The position numbers were made by a program, and so were the translations under genes. The notes under the pieces are model-generated. The model was given only the letters and a program-made list of their open reading frames with translations, did not search any database and was not told the DNA's origin. From assembly GCF_011745365.1 (NCBI RefSeq), contig NW_024468913.1:3596001-3660000 (forward strand): 64,000 nt of DNA. The letters run 5' to 3'. The stretch is from Cryphonectria parasitica EP155 (Eukaryota > Ascomycota > Sordariomycetes > Diaporthales > Cryphonectriaceae). Positions 24,771-35,106 of this stretch are shown piece after piece. Every line of letters begins with the position of its first letter. The stretch's first letter is position 1.

Positions 24771-26474
24771 ATGGCTCCACCGGCGTTTATGTATCGCAGT
24801 GACTATCGTGAGTTGGCCAAATCAGTTTACTCGGCCTCAGCCTCGATCACGACCGTCTTCCTCTTTACCCGGCTGTGGGCTAGGTCGACCAAGTACAAGG
24901 GCCTATGGTGGGACGATTACATCCGTAAGAGACCCCCTTTCTTTTCTCTGGTCTGAGAGAGACAGAGAGAGAGATGATAGAATACCCAAGAATAGTTCTG
25001 GCAAGTCATTGACAGCAGATGAATTACCTCAAGTCATCGCTGCATGGGCCTGCCTGCTCGTCGCCCATGGACTCTGCGCCGCGGCGCCCATCTACTATCA
25101 TTATAATGTCCTACATTTACATCCGGCGGGGATCACGACACATTTGGCTGGTCTCAGCTTCATGTACGTCGCGGTTGCCATCAGCAAGACGGCTTTTGCC
25201 ACAACTCTCCTCAGGCTCACTGCAGGCCGTATTCGTCTCGTGCTGTGGGCCATCATCATTGCTATGAACACCTATACCGCAGTCAGTAAGTTTGTTTCTG
25301 TGATTGGATCTATTATTAGACATTACTTGTGCGTAGGTTGGCGCTGACTATCATATCGAATAGTGGTTATTCAGACTTGGATCGACGTCTGCGACTCCAT
25401 CGAGTACCCGTCCATGAAGTCAACATGCATCCCGGCAACGACACAGGCCTACATAGTTCTCGGCAACCTGGCATTCCTCTTTGTTGTCGATCTGACATTG
25501 ACAGTGCTCCCATGGCGGATGATCAAGCAGGTCCGGTTCATACCTGAAAAAGAGAAATGGGGCGTCGCCGCCACCATGAGCCTCGTCGGCGTCTCGATGC
25601 CGATCAGCATTGTCAAGTCAGTGAAGATAAGACTCTCCCTCATGGACCTACTTTCGCACAAGCATATGGCGCTGACGATAATTCTTCCAGGATTGTCATA
25701 CTATCCATGGTGCCGCTCTGGGAGTTTGGCGAGTCGGATTTCACGTGTATGTGATTGGTGTCAAGCCAAACCAAGCAATGATACAAAAGTCCCGCCTCCG
25801 CCGAACGCATACTCGTCTGTGCTAACAAAGCTGCAATAGACGGTGTCATTGTCTTTTTGTGCTTCCTCCAGGCAGAGGCAGCAGTCTTCATCATCGCCCA
25901 GTCCGTCCCGGTCATACGGATTCTGTGGCACGGCTCCGCAGCCCCTTCACCACGCGGCACCAGGCAGGACGAGTCGAGAAAAGTAACGGATACCAAACCG
26001 GTGGGTGCGGCCATCCAAGGTACCGTCAGGAGCATCGAGCTCGTGGAGCTGCCATCTGGTAGGATCGTCGCCGCCGACTCGGAGGAAGGCCGAGACTTCC
26101 AAGGCTCTCAGGCTGCGGTGGGCGGTGAAGGAGTCAAGCAGGTCACCGAACAGCCAACAGGCGAAGTCAGCATGGAGGGACATGCTGCTGCTGATGAGGT
26201 TCATAGACTTTGGGCTGACAGTAAGTGCCACCCTGTAAGATCCCGTCACCAGACTGCCGCGCGTCTCATATTCTACTGTTCAAATCCCGATTTCGAGACT
26301 GGCTCCAATTTATTTTCTTTTTTGGATGCTGCATTATTTTGAATTTTTTGTTTTCCATGTCTCTTCATAGTCAGATCATTCTTCCTAATATCATAGCTGA
26401 CATGAAATGTTACAGTGGGCCTGTCCAGGAGGGCTTATTCAACATCACCAACACCTCCGCCTCAACTTAGGTAA
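24771..26474 (+). CDS. Seven-transmembrane rhodopsin-like (PTH11-related) membrane protein
   Basis: Six exons: 24771-24924, 25016-25285, 25364-25616, 25691-25746, 25840-26220 and 26416-26474, giving 390 residues. All junctions are in phase; the second exon could instead start at 25019. Hallmarks of the fungal rhodopsin-domain family are present: FLFTRLWARSTKYKGLWWDDY after helix 1, a helix-rich core, LPWRMIKQVRFIPEKEKWGVA, and the split DFTY motif restored across the 25747-25839 intron. About seven hydrophobic segments end near residue 280. The cytoplasmic tail is polar and ends ...PTPPPQLR. If the last intron were not spliced, the tail would end at 26342 with a different sequence. Relatives include PTH11-type receptors, but ligand and pathway are unknown. 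No CFEM domain is visible at the N-terminus. Confidence 0.85.
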
Positions 26475-27768
26475 AAGCATTATGAAGCGACAAATCCGTA
26501 GCATGATGAGAATGAAGGCCAAGAAACATCAGTAAGTTTTCAGGAAAGTCATCTTCGGAATCTTTCAGAAGGCCCATGCAGCATGAAGTGGTACATACTG
26601 CGTTTCAGTAGCAGTATTTAAGCAGTGTCATCTGCCCGCTGAGAGCCATGACCTCACTGTGGGAACTTGATTACCTACTTATGTAGTTGATAACGCAAAT
26701 GGACACTATCCCTGGTCTTCCGAATCTCGGACTTTTCAGGTGCTTAAAGAGGCTGATTCTCGCTGACATGATGATGATACAAGAAGTGTGTACATCGTTT
26801 CTATAATTGACTGCCTGCTGCTAGAGCCAATTTGATCGTTGACTACTAGCCTTCGAAGTGCATGATACAGATACTGACTGAGAAATGCCACGTTTGTGAC
26901 TGTGAAATGACAGGCAAAGATAAACCATGTCCTTAGTATCAGCTTGACTGCAGTGATATAGCTAAATTTCAATTTGTGAGTAATTCATCAAATTGTGGAA
27001 TAGTTGGAATTTCATTCAACTCCATTATGTTTATACACCAATGCTCAGTCGGCATCGGGTGCTGCACTCGCAAGAATCATCCAGGACAGCACAGCAGATG
27101 TTGGGACAACTGCTTCTTGCTCATCTACATGACACCATTGCTCAGTTGTCCTCAATGTTCCCCATTCACAGGAAGCATCTGGCACAACCTAGCAAGTGTC
27201 GGCACAACTGCTTTCTGGTCATTTATCATTACTTGGTCAACTTCAAGCCCTCCATTTGCAGAAACTGTCCAGAACAGCCCGGCGGATGTGAGCACAATTG
27301 GACATTGCTACGATGCCAATTTTGAGTCATCTGCGGGGAACTCCACACCGGAGTCATCCAGGACAGCGCAGATCACAGCCAACTTCAACGTATAATCCTT
27401 TCAGCTTGCACAAATGATACCCTTTCCCGCTCCTCTCTCTCTTCCCTCTCACCCCTCTCAACACTTCCGTACACGCCATACCGCATAATGGTCTCAGCCC
27501 AATCGCAAAGAAAGCGTATTCCCTCTCACATTGAAGCACCCTGTCCGCAATTGACACCACGCAACCAGACAGAATAGCTTCCCACTGGAACATGTAGGCT
27601 GACCAACAGGCGTCCTGGCTTCATCTAGTGTGTTTCGTGTTGCTGGCCCCAGTGACTTACCGATAATCTGTGTGGCTCCTGTGTCAACGTCATGCCCGGG
27701 TCGCTCTATCTAAGCTACATTAATACTTCCTCGCCATGGATGTAAGGATGAGTTTCTGAGGTTCAGTT
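26475..27768. other. Intergenic region containing a degenerate tandem repeat
   Basis: No supported gene. The part 26970-27395 is open in two plus-strand frames, and the periodic repeat annotated separately lies within it. The remainder is ordinary AT-balanced sequence. Confidence 0.4.
27075..27370 (+). repeat. Degenerate ~90 bp tandem repeat, about four copies
   Basis: Related blocks start near 27077, 27174, 27262 and 27352. The shared core is TCATCCAGGACAGC (variants ACTGTCCAGAACAGC and GCATCTGGCACAACC) followed by GCAGATGT or similar and then a CACAACTGCTT-like word. Spacing is about 97, 88 and 90 bases. Plus-strand frames stay open through it, so it may descend from a repetitive coding sequence. 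Confidence 0.5.
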
Positions 27769-27774
27769 TTGTCA

Positions 27775-28262
27775 CGCATGAGCAAATGTGCATTCGCTGC
27801 CAAGAAAAGTACTAGGTCAGGACCTACAATGGCTGTGAGCTGCCCGTTTCCGATCACTGTCACTCGTGCGCCCAGCTATCAGCCCAGCCGGCCCAAGTTG
27901 ACCTGCCCAACGAGTCCATGGATAAGGACGAGACGACTTGTCCCTGGGGAGACCCCTTTCACGGCGCGCAAGAACACCCAACCCAACGAGAAGTGCGCCG
28001 AGATCTTCCTGTACCACGCGAAGCTCTACGTGGTGGGCGACGAGTACGACCTGGCCAAACTACGGCGGCTTGTCTTCCAGTGCCTGCAAGCCACCCTTAA
28101 AGCCTTCCCCCACCCTAGCCGCGTCTAGACCAACGACACGATCCGCGACATGCTCATTTTGTACATGGCCATGGGGCTGGGGCACCTGCTGGAGTGCGAC
28201 GCTATGAAGGACGTCTTTGAGGACTACTCCAGCCCTGGATACGCAGTGCTTCTGCATATACC
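27775..28262 (+). pseudogene. Broken BTB/POZ-type gene relic
   Basis: The clearest part is around 27985-28125, encoding YHAKLYVVGDEYDLAKLRRL, which matches the end of a fungal BTB domain (HAKVYVLADKYDI...L-type block). An in-frame TAG at 28126-28128 interrupts it. The same frame then continues with TNDTIRDMLILYMAMGLG and a D.MKDVFEDY block, as expected for the region after the BTB domain. Upstream, Cys/His-rich segments (C..C...NGCELP...HCHSC) appear in a different frame and also contain a stop. No good donor and acceptor would remove the TAG. I read this as a pseudogene, possibly a recent one, because the sequence around the stop is well preserved. The BTB assignment rests on one block. Confidence 0.45.
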
Positions 28263-30070
28263 GCCGCGCCTGGGTTGGAGGACCTCGCCTGGCTGTGGTG
28301 ATTGTTGTTTTCTTCTCCCTTTTCTGTTTTCTCTTCTAGGTAGCCTGACTTTGATCGTATCTCTGGCTTGCGCATTCGCAAATTCCAGATGTCCTAGGAG
28401 ATGAGTACCAGAGTAGTTTTCGATGTGCCCTAGATAAAGTTTTGGTTATGAACACGGCCAATAATAGGATACGAAGAGTTTCAAGGTTGTGGGCTGTCGA
28501 CCGTTTCCCTGTAAGCGGGCCGGGTCGGACCACAATCCTCAAACAGAACCGGGGTCCGCCCAGATGGCTTCCTCGGGGAGAGGATCATTCGACCCGCCAC
28601 CTACTGAATCTGGAAGCCCATGTTACTAATACGTAGAGACAACAACTGGGTCTGTTGGCAGCACGAAGAGTGGTGAATGGTGATTGGCGACGAGAGTTTT
28701 GTGGCCTTGTGAATCTGATTTTGTTAAGCATAATCTTGATGTCGCAAGATTGCATATAGACATCATCAGGTCTGTACTATGGTGTATCCGTTGCTGAAAG
28801 CATCGCTCTGTGCACGTTGTGATGATTGAGCGCAAGATTAGGGGTTGACTGGGACAGCATTAAGCTTTTTGTCGTTTTGTTGTTGTTTTTTTTCGAGGTT
28901 TTTTTCTTCTCGAAGAGACTGCACTTACTAGTTGCTAGCAAATCTTATTCAGCCTGAGATGATTGTAAGTACTGTGATGAAGGAATGAGTTATGAGGATT
29001 GCTGAAATTGTGCTAGTTGGTTATGAGTGGCGAAGCACGATTGACTACGGCTAACTCGGATGTTGAAGTTCGCCTGGCCTTGGTCCAACGACCCAGGGCC
29101 TTGAGCTGACGGCTATCATAATTTGAGGAGGGGAGGCTTTTTCTTGTTAGTTCTTTTTTTGGTGACACGATGAGCCTCTGTGGGAGGGAGGATTGAGGGT
29201 GATTTGATGTTATTTACAGCGTGACTGGTACAGAGATATCAGTAGCTTGCATAGTTGAGCTCAAGATCAGGTTGCGGGGAGTTTTCAGGGTCTCTCGAGG
29301 TGACTACTTACTGGGACCAAGAAGGTACGTACCCATTGATACACATAATACTACTATGGTACAAGGCAGAAGGGCAGGGAGGGAGGGGAGGAATGCCTGC
29401 TCCCTGAGGCAGCAATGACGAGCGAAAACAGTAGTATGGGGTGACACCATGTCCTATGGCGGTTGGCTGTCTCTTCTTTCGAAACACCCCGACCCCTGGA
29501 CACTGGCCGCCAGGTCCTGAGAGAGGGGCGACAAGGACCCCACTCAGTGCAACTCACAGGGCCACCAGGTGGCAGGAGTGGCCAGTAAGAGGGCCTGTAG
29601 AGGATCAGACTGCCACTGCCATGAATGTTGCTCGGAGCCAATAGATGGCCCCCGCTGAATTACATACCCTGCTTGGCTCTGGGCCTTAGGGACAAACTTA
29701 ATCTTCAAAGTGCCTCTTACAGTGCCGTGCCGTCTTTTCCATTCTTCAACATTCTCCAAACTACCACACCACCCTTTTTCTCATCAACCCCCATTTCTCT
29801 ACCATTCTCCCTCTTTACTACTTTCATCGTCCTTTTCTGTGAAAACCAGGACATCCCTTTTCTCTCAACAACTGCATTGCATCCCATCTCTTTCTTTTCT
29901 CCCCTTTTTATCCACGTCGACATTGATCAGCACATCAGACACAACGTCACAGGGCAACAAAAAGCAAGCCTCACATACTCGTGACTAGTGTTGCCACTCT
30001 GCACCCACTTCCCATCACCACCACCACCACCACCACCACTCAACAGCACATCCACAGGTCATCAAAAACC
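28263..30070. other. Intergenic region and promoter/leader of the His-rich membrane protein gene
   Basis: No supported gene between 28263 and about 29650. The stretch 29700-29940 is strongly pyrimidine-rich, and CAC repeats occur at about 30018-30040. Both belong to the presumed promoter and 5' leader of the gene starting at 30071. Confidence 0.4.
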
Positions 30071-31273
30071 ATGCTGCTACGACCTCTCATTGCTGTGGCT
30101 GGCCTGTCAGCTGCTGCCAGTGCATTTCTCCTTCCACCTCAGGTCAGCAGCCATGAGGTTGATACCATGGGGTCCGTCCCCATCGAGATTGTTCCCGCCG
30201 CCCATGCCAAGACTGTCCATCTCGAGTGTGCAGGATGCCCGCCTGTCTTGAAGCACAAGAACCACAACAAGCACAAGGGCACCCAGCACAAGCAGCATGT
30301 CAGCCATCTGGAGCTCGACTTCAAGACCGAGTCTGGCAAGTTGATGGTCAACGGCTTTGAACTGTATCCCCACTCAGACCCCTTCTCAAATGTCCTTGTC
30401 GCTGCTCAGGTCGCCGAGAAGCCCAAGCACCACAACAAGCACAACAACAAGCAGCACCACAGCAAGGATGGCGACAAGGGCAAGGAGCTCAAGAGCCACC
30501 ACAAGTTCCGGCCCCATGAGGACAGGCCCAAATCTGTCCAGCAGCAATTGGGCTTCAGCCTCCAGATCCAGCCCGTCATCAAGACTGCTGACGAACTGGA
30601 ATTGTTTACCGTGGACCTGCAGATCATCGAGGTTGGCTCTGTGTTCGTCGACGGCCTCCCTAACATCCGCGTTGACCTCATTAAGGCGCCCAGCCACGAG
30701 CTCATGATTGCCAAGATCGAGAAGACCGCCTCCGAGACGACCCCGACTACCATCGCCGACGGCCAGAAGGAGTGCACCACCATCCTGTGCAAGTGGCGCG
30801 CCATCATCGCTGCCCAGCTCGAAAAGATGAAGACGCATGGCTGCACGGGCTTGATGGGCATCAAGGCCGGCGGCCATGGCGGTGCTCACGCTCATGGCGG
30901 CCACCACGGTCATCACGTCGGACATATGGGCCACAACCGCCAGCACGGCTGGGCGCTGCTCTTCCGCAAGCTTACCTCGCATATTATCCTGCCCATCCTG
31001 GTCGGCATCGTCGCCGGTGTCAGCGTCTCCATCCTCGGTATGCTGGTCGGTACCATCCTGGTCGGCCTGTGGCGAAAGTTCGTCCGCGGACAGAGCTTCT
31101 TCCCCACGCACCACTGCCGCCGCTTCGGCCGCTCGAGCCACCACAAGACTATCCACCAGGAGGCAGCCCTGCCCGAGGAGAAGGCTTCATTGATGGCGAT
31201 GAGCACGGAGGACCTCCCTCCCCCACCTTCCTACGAGGACGAGCCTGCGACGGAGCATGTGGAGCGGGTGTAA
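30071..31273 (+). CDS. Secretory-pathway single-span membrane protein with His-rich segment and PPSY tail (DUF7728-like)
   Basis: One exon, 400 residues. The start at 30071 was chosen because MLLRPLIAVAGLSAAASAF is a good signal peptide; an in-frame start at 29981 would bury it. The ectodomain has HLECAGCP near residue 50, several Lys/His-rich stretches (HKNHNKHKGTQHKQH, KHHNKHNNKQHH), a CTTILCKW motif and a Gly/His-rich segment before the membrane. One long hydrophobic helix lies at about 304-334 with glycine spacing (GIVAGVSVSILG). The cytosolic tail ends ...DLPPPPSYEDEP, which contains PPSY (385-388), a WW-domain binding motif. The architecture resembles fungal DUF7728 proteins, from memory only. 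Metal binding and recruitment of a Rsp5-type ligase are inferences. Confidence 0.75.
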   Translation: MLLRPLIAVAGLSAAASAFLLPPQVSSHEVDTMGSVPIEIVPAAHAKTVHLECAGCPPVLKHKNHNKHKGTQHKQHVSHLELDFKTESGKLMVNGFELYPHSDPFSNVLVAAQVAEKPKHHNKHNNKQHHSKDGDKGKELKSHHKFRPHEDRPKSVQQQLGFSLQIQPVIKTADELELFTVDLQIIEVGSVFVDGLPNIRVDLIKAPSHELMIAKIEKTASETTPTTIADGQKECTTILCKWRAIIAAQLEKMKTHGCTGLMGIKAGGHGGAHAHGGHHGHHVGHMGHNRQHGWALLFRKLTSHIILPILVGIVAGVSVSILGMLVGTILVGLWRKFVRGQSFFPTHHCRRFGRSSHHKTIHQEAALPEEKASLMAMSTEDLPPPPSYEDEPATEHVERV

Positions 31274-32422
31274 AGGGATCTACCAACACACCCACCACAC
31301 CACCAGCCTCATCATCTCTCTTTCCTGGTTACACCCAACATGGCACTAAGAGTAGGAGTGAAGAAGGGATGGACTGGGTAAACGGTTGCTTGTATGCAAA
31401 ACAATAAAGAAGAGGATACCAAATAAACATGAAGATGCAGATTGAGTCAAGGATCTTCAAGAACGGCGTTTTAACATGGATGGAGGGGATCACTGGATAC
31501 GCTGGCGTTGGTCTTTTCCAAATCCTCACTCAGGAGGACCTTTGTTTGTAGTCATTCCTTTTGCCATTCAGGACTTTTTCCTTTTTTATCTTTTGCTTTC
31601 GACTTTCCTTTCACTATCTCGGATTTCCTAGGATTGTCTGCTCAATACCCAAAACGCTCCTTCTTGAATTGATGATACTTTTCTTTCCCCTCGAGAAATT
31701 CCACGTGCCAATTTGCCGGCTCTGTGCATCGATTTCGCTTGGGCCATCGTTGTCAAACGAAATACGTCTCGTCCCAGAGCACGCCACCGGGACACGTTTC
31801 CAAAGTTTGTAGAGCTCAAGAACCTCTCCTTTTTCGCTTTCCTCTCGAGTCATTTCAACACCCGCGTGAATTTCATTTAACCAGCGCTAGATTCTTTGCT
31901 CCTTTTTGTCGTGATGTTGCCGAGTCTTCCGTGGAGTCCGTCCTTCCGGAGAGCACAGCCATCTTCACGACGGGCCACCCCCGGACCTGGTAAACAGTCC
32001 TTTTCGAGGCGGGTCTTCCCACAAGGGAAAGAGGAAGAGGAAAAGCCTAAATTACGAGCAGGGAGCTTTGCCCCGATCTACTCACAGCGGTACTTGCGAC
32101 GGCTCTGATCAGGGACGTGGGCTGTAAGGAGTATGCGCAGTGTCCGTCCGAGGTTGGTAGTGTGGTTCGCTCGGTCATTTTACGCAATGCAATGCTGCGC
32201 TGCGCGGCACACTGGTTTCCGATGCTGGTTTTTAAGCTGAGGGGACAAGCCCATAGCGGACCGACGTACGGGGATGTGCATGTTCATCGCAGGAATCAAT
32301 GGCGAAATTGAAGAGCAAGTGAGAATAACTATGACGGTTTTTTTTTTTAAAAAAAAATTTAATAACAAAAATCAATAAGATGTATTTAGTAGCATTTCAG
32401 AAGAATGCAAAAACTTTCAAAA
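31274..32422. other. Intergenic region
   Basis: Downstream of the His-rich protein gene. No supported gene. Ends in an AT-rich stretch with T9 and A9 runs near 32337-32358, just below the tRNA-Gly. Confidence 0.4.
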
Positions 32423-32516
32423 ATGCATCAGGAGGGAGTCGAACCCCCGCCCCTTGCTAACGTCCTCAATAATTGAGAATGGAAGGCAAGGATCCTGACC
32501 GTTGGACCACTGATGC
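32423..32516 (-). tRNA. tRNA-Gly (UCC), intron-containing
   Basis: On the minus strand: acceptor GCATCAG/CTGATGC (7 bp), D-arm GTCC/GGAT, anticodon stem CTTGC/GCAAG with loop C T TCC A, and T-arm GGGGG TTCGACT CCCTC. The anticodon is UCC (Gly). An intron of about 21 nt sits after position 37 and contains a small self-complementary CTCAAT/ATTGAG hairpin. The mature form is 73 nt including discriminator A. A T-run follows on the transcribed strand. Confidence 0.9.
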
Positions 32517-33534
32517 TTGAAAAATGGCGCACGCTAATTAATTATATACCTACAGACCGTAATTTGCCGACCTTTCCTGCTTCGTCTACTCCACCAAGCT
32601 TGACAGGGTTCACAGCGGGTGCCCAAGAGTTCCAAGTAAAGATATGGCCAGAGAGTAATTTTTTTTTATACAATAAAACAACTTGATTTTTAATAGATTA
32701 ATGTATAAGAAATATTTTTTAAAGTAGACATTTGAGAATGGTATCCAGTAAACCTGGCAGATAGTAGGGACTGCAGAAAGTAGTCAGGGAGGCTGGGATG
32801 GCCAAGTGCTGTGGATTGTCACACACCCTCCCTCCTCTTGCTGGAATGTGTTTTAGTCCCAGATTTTCTAAGTCTTGAGACAGATTCCCTCCCTCTCAAC
32901 TTAATCCATGTGCCCAAGACAACTGAAGATACCTATCCGGGGAGAAAGTTGAATTCTTTACACAACGCTATGCCAGTCGACGCTGCATAAGAGGCAGGCT
33001 GATTGACTAGAGGAAGGGAGAAAAGGAAAGGTACCCTCCTGTGTTTTTCTCCAAGACACAAATGGCCATGATTTCCTTGGGCGGTGATTTTCCCCCGTAT
33101 CCAAACTCGGTCAACAAGCTTTGATTTGCAAATTGAATATTATGTGGGATTTTAAAACGATGTTTTATGATGCGTGCCAGGGATAAGAGACACCACCCCT
33201 CCATAGACGTCGATCACGATCATCAGTGCATGATGTCGCATAATTCCACAGCAATCTACATCAATTTCTCCCTCACAACCATTTTCGATTCCAAGGCTTT
33301 TTGCAGATACATTGATTCTTTTTTTGGAAGATTTATTTGCTGGCAGATTCGATGCTGCTAAAGTGATCTAGAAGGTATCAAATACATAGCGCCAATAAAA
33401 TAAATAAGAGGTTCTGAACATCGTAAATCTGTCATCATACATATAATAGCACAGGGTGGTGGGGAGACACAAGTGCCCAACAACCACAAGTGACAAGACG
33501 CCAGAAATTAGAATACGGTTTTGTTTCGCAGCCC
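32517..33534. other. Intergenic, AT-rich
   Basis: AT-rich, with poly-T and poly-A runs near 32650-32720. No supported gene. The last ~150 bases are probably the 3' UTR of the minus-strand secreted protein gene. Confidence 0.4.
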
Positions 33535-33811
33535 TTATGCGCCCCCCTGAGCATTGCACGTAGTCTCCTGCGCGTTACAGTCGCCGACCGTCGCGCCGGC
33601 CACCTTCCCCGAGTTGACGGCGTCGGCACACGCATTGTTCTGGATAGCACAGGCGCGCTGCACTGCGGCGCCCTGGTTCACAAAGGTGTTGCCGTTGACT
33701 TCGAAAGGCCGTGTTGAGTCTCCAGAGTTCGTGACGGCCGGTGCCTCGATGCCGCCGATCGCGCTGCTGCTAGTGCTGGTGCTACCCTGCTGGGAGGAGG
33801 AGGAGGAGGAG

Positions 33812-33843
<32 letters not shown>

Positions 33844-35106
33844 TGTCGAGGCTGTGGAATTGCTGTTTCCAGTGCTGCTGACCCGCGACGAACATGGGGA
33901 GGACGCCGAGGCAGTACTAGTTGCCGGTGCCGACGACTGGCTGCCTGAGTTGTTGTCGCTCTGTCCGGACTGGGTCTGGCTGGACTGAGAAGAAGAACCA
34001 GATGACGCGGCGTTGTTGGTGGCTGAAGAGCTTGATCCGCCAGTGTTGCCAGTGTTGCCATTGTTGCTGTTACCGCTGCTCTGGCTGTTACCACCACCGA
34101 TCTGGATCTGCATGTAGGGTTAGTAAAGATTCAAGTTCACCTTGGCATGCCCAGAGGAAAGGAGATGCGACTCACTCTCACGCAATCATCCTGTGCACCA
34201 CTGATGTAATCAAAAAGTGTTAGCGACAGATTTTCATATCAAACACCCAAAGGCTCCTTGTTCCTTCTGTACACGTACCGTTGAGCAACAGGCATCAGAA
34301 CAGGCTGGTGGTTCGACGAGCCCGCCATGGTGCACACACGGTAATTTCCAGCCGGCAGGCCACCGGTAACGACGGCCGAGACGAGCCCGTTACCGTTGCC
34401 AGCATCGTTGATCCCCTTGAAGAAGACAAACTGGGAGGCATCTGGAGGCTGCGAGGGCGTCTGCGAGTTGCCGATGTCCTGAATGGTGACGTGGGTGTGG
34501 CCAATGACTGTGCCGCTGCTGGACAGCTGCTGGGGTGCAGAGTAATATGTGCTGGCCGGGTTGGTGAAGGTGCCAAGCTCCATGTTGGTCATCTGCACGG
34601 TGACATTGAAGTCCTCGTTGGCGGCGGGCTCGTTACCGGGGACGGGGCTCGTGATGATGCTGGACACCATCTTGGTCGTGGCCGGCATATCGCCCATCAC
34701 CACGCCGTTGCAGGAGCCCTGTTTCTGCTGCAGGCCGTTGGTCAAGGTCTTGCCCGAACAGAAGTTGATGAAGTTGGCGTTGTCCGTCAGCGACAAGGCC
34801 TGGCCCGCCTCAGCACCCGAGGATCCGTCGTTTGCGGAGCCCGTGGCGATGGCATTCTGGTTCAAGGTAGTTCCAGACGCCGCGGCGGCATTGTTGTTGT
34901 TAGCTGTTGATGATTAGTGAGTGAATGCGGTCCCGAACCCTCTGCAGTGGATTGGTAGACTTACTATTCCCAGTATTGCCATTGCCTCCCTTTCTCTTAT
35001 CAAGTCTCGACACCATCATGTCGAATTTGCCGTGTGCGGGCACTGCGAAAGCGTCCGCGGCCGTAGCCATACCCACAAGGGCAAGAACAACTGTCTTGAA
35101 CTGCAT
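33535..35106 (-). CDS. Secreted protein of the fungal family misnamed 'ribosomal protein s17', Ser-rich linker
   Basis: Four exons on the minus strand, 35106-34965, 34903-34279, 34200-34176 and 34107-33535, give 454 residues; the third exon is only 25 nt. A signal peptide (MQFKTVVLALVGMATAADAF) starts the protein. The conserved domain is in exon 2: NFINFCSGKTLTNGLQ, GSCNGVVMGDMPATTKM, SSIITSPVPG, GHTHVTIQDIG, FFKGINDAGNGNG, GLPAGNYRVCTMAGSSNHQP. Exon 4 is a Ser/Gln/Gly-rich low-complexity region with a run of about 20 serines, then a C-terminal block (PFEVNGNTFVNQGAAVQRA, CAIQNNACADAV, GDCNAQETTC) seen in other secreted fungal proteins. It has nothing to do with ribosomes. Probable extracellular or wall location; biochemical role unknown. 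Confidence 0.85.
33793..33845 (-). repeat. Serine-coding trinucleotide repeat
   Basis: On the coding (minus) strand, TCG codons followed by TCC codons encode an unbroken serine run in the linker of the secreted protein. The opposite strand reads GAC/GAG, which creates spurious acidic open frames. Confidence 0.85.

Noticed and set aside
26976..27395. 139-codon plus-strand open frame across the tandem repeat
   Set aside because: Kept as a repeat only; no signal peptide, no recognised domain, and a second frame is equally open.
30386..31156. 256-codon minus-strand open frame
   Set aside because: Antisense to the His-rich membrane protein, caused by its codon bias.
33554..33988. Plus-strand open frame with a poly-Asp/Glu run
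   Set aside because: Complement of the TCG/TCC serine repeat of the secreted protein.
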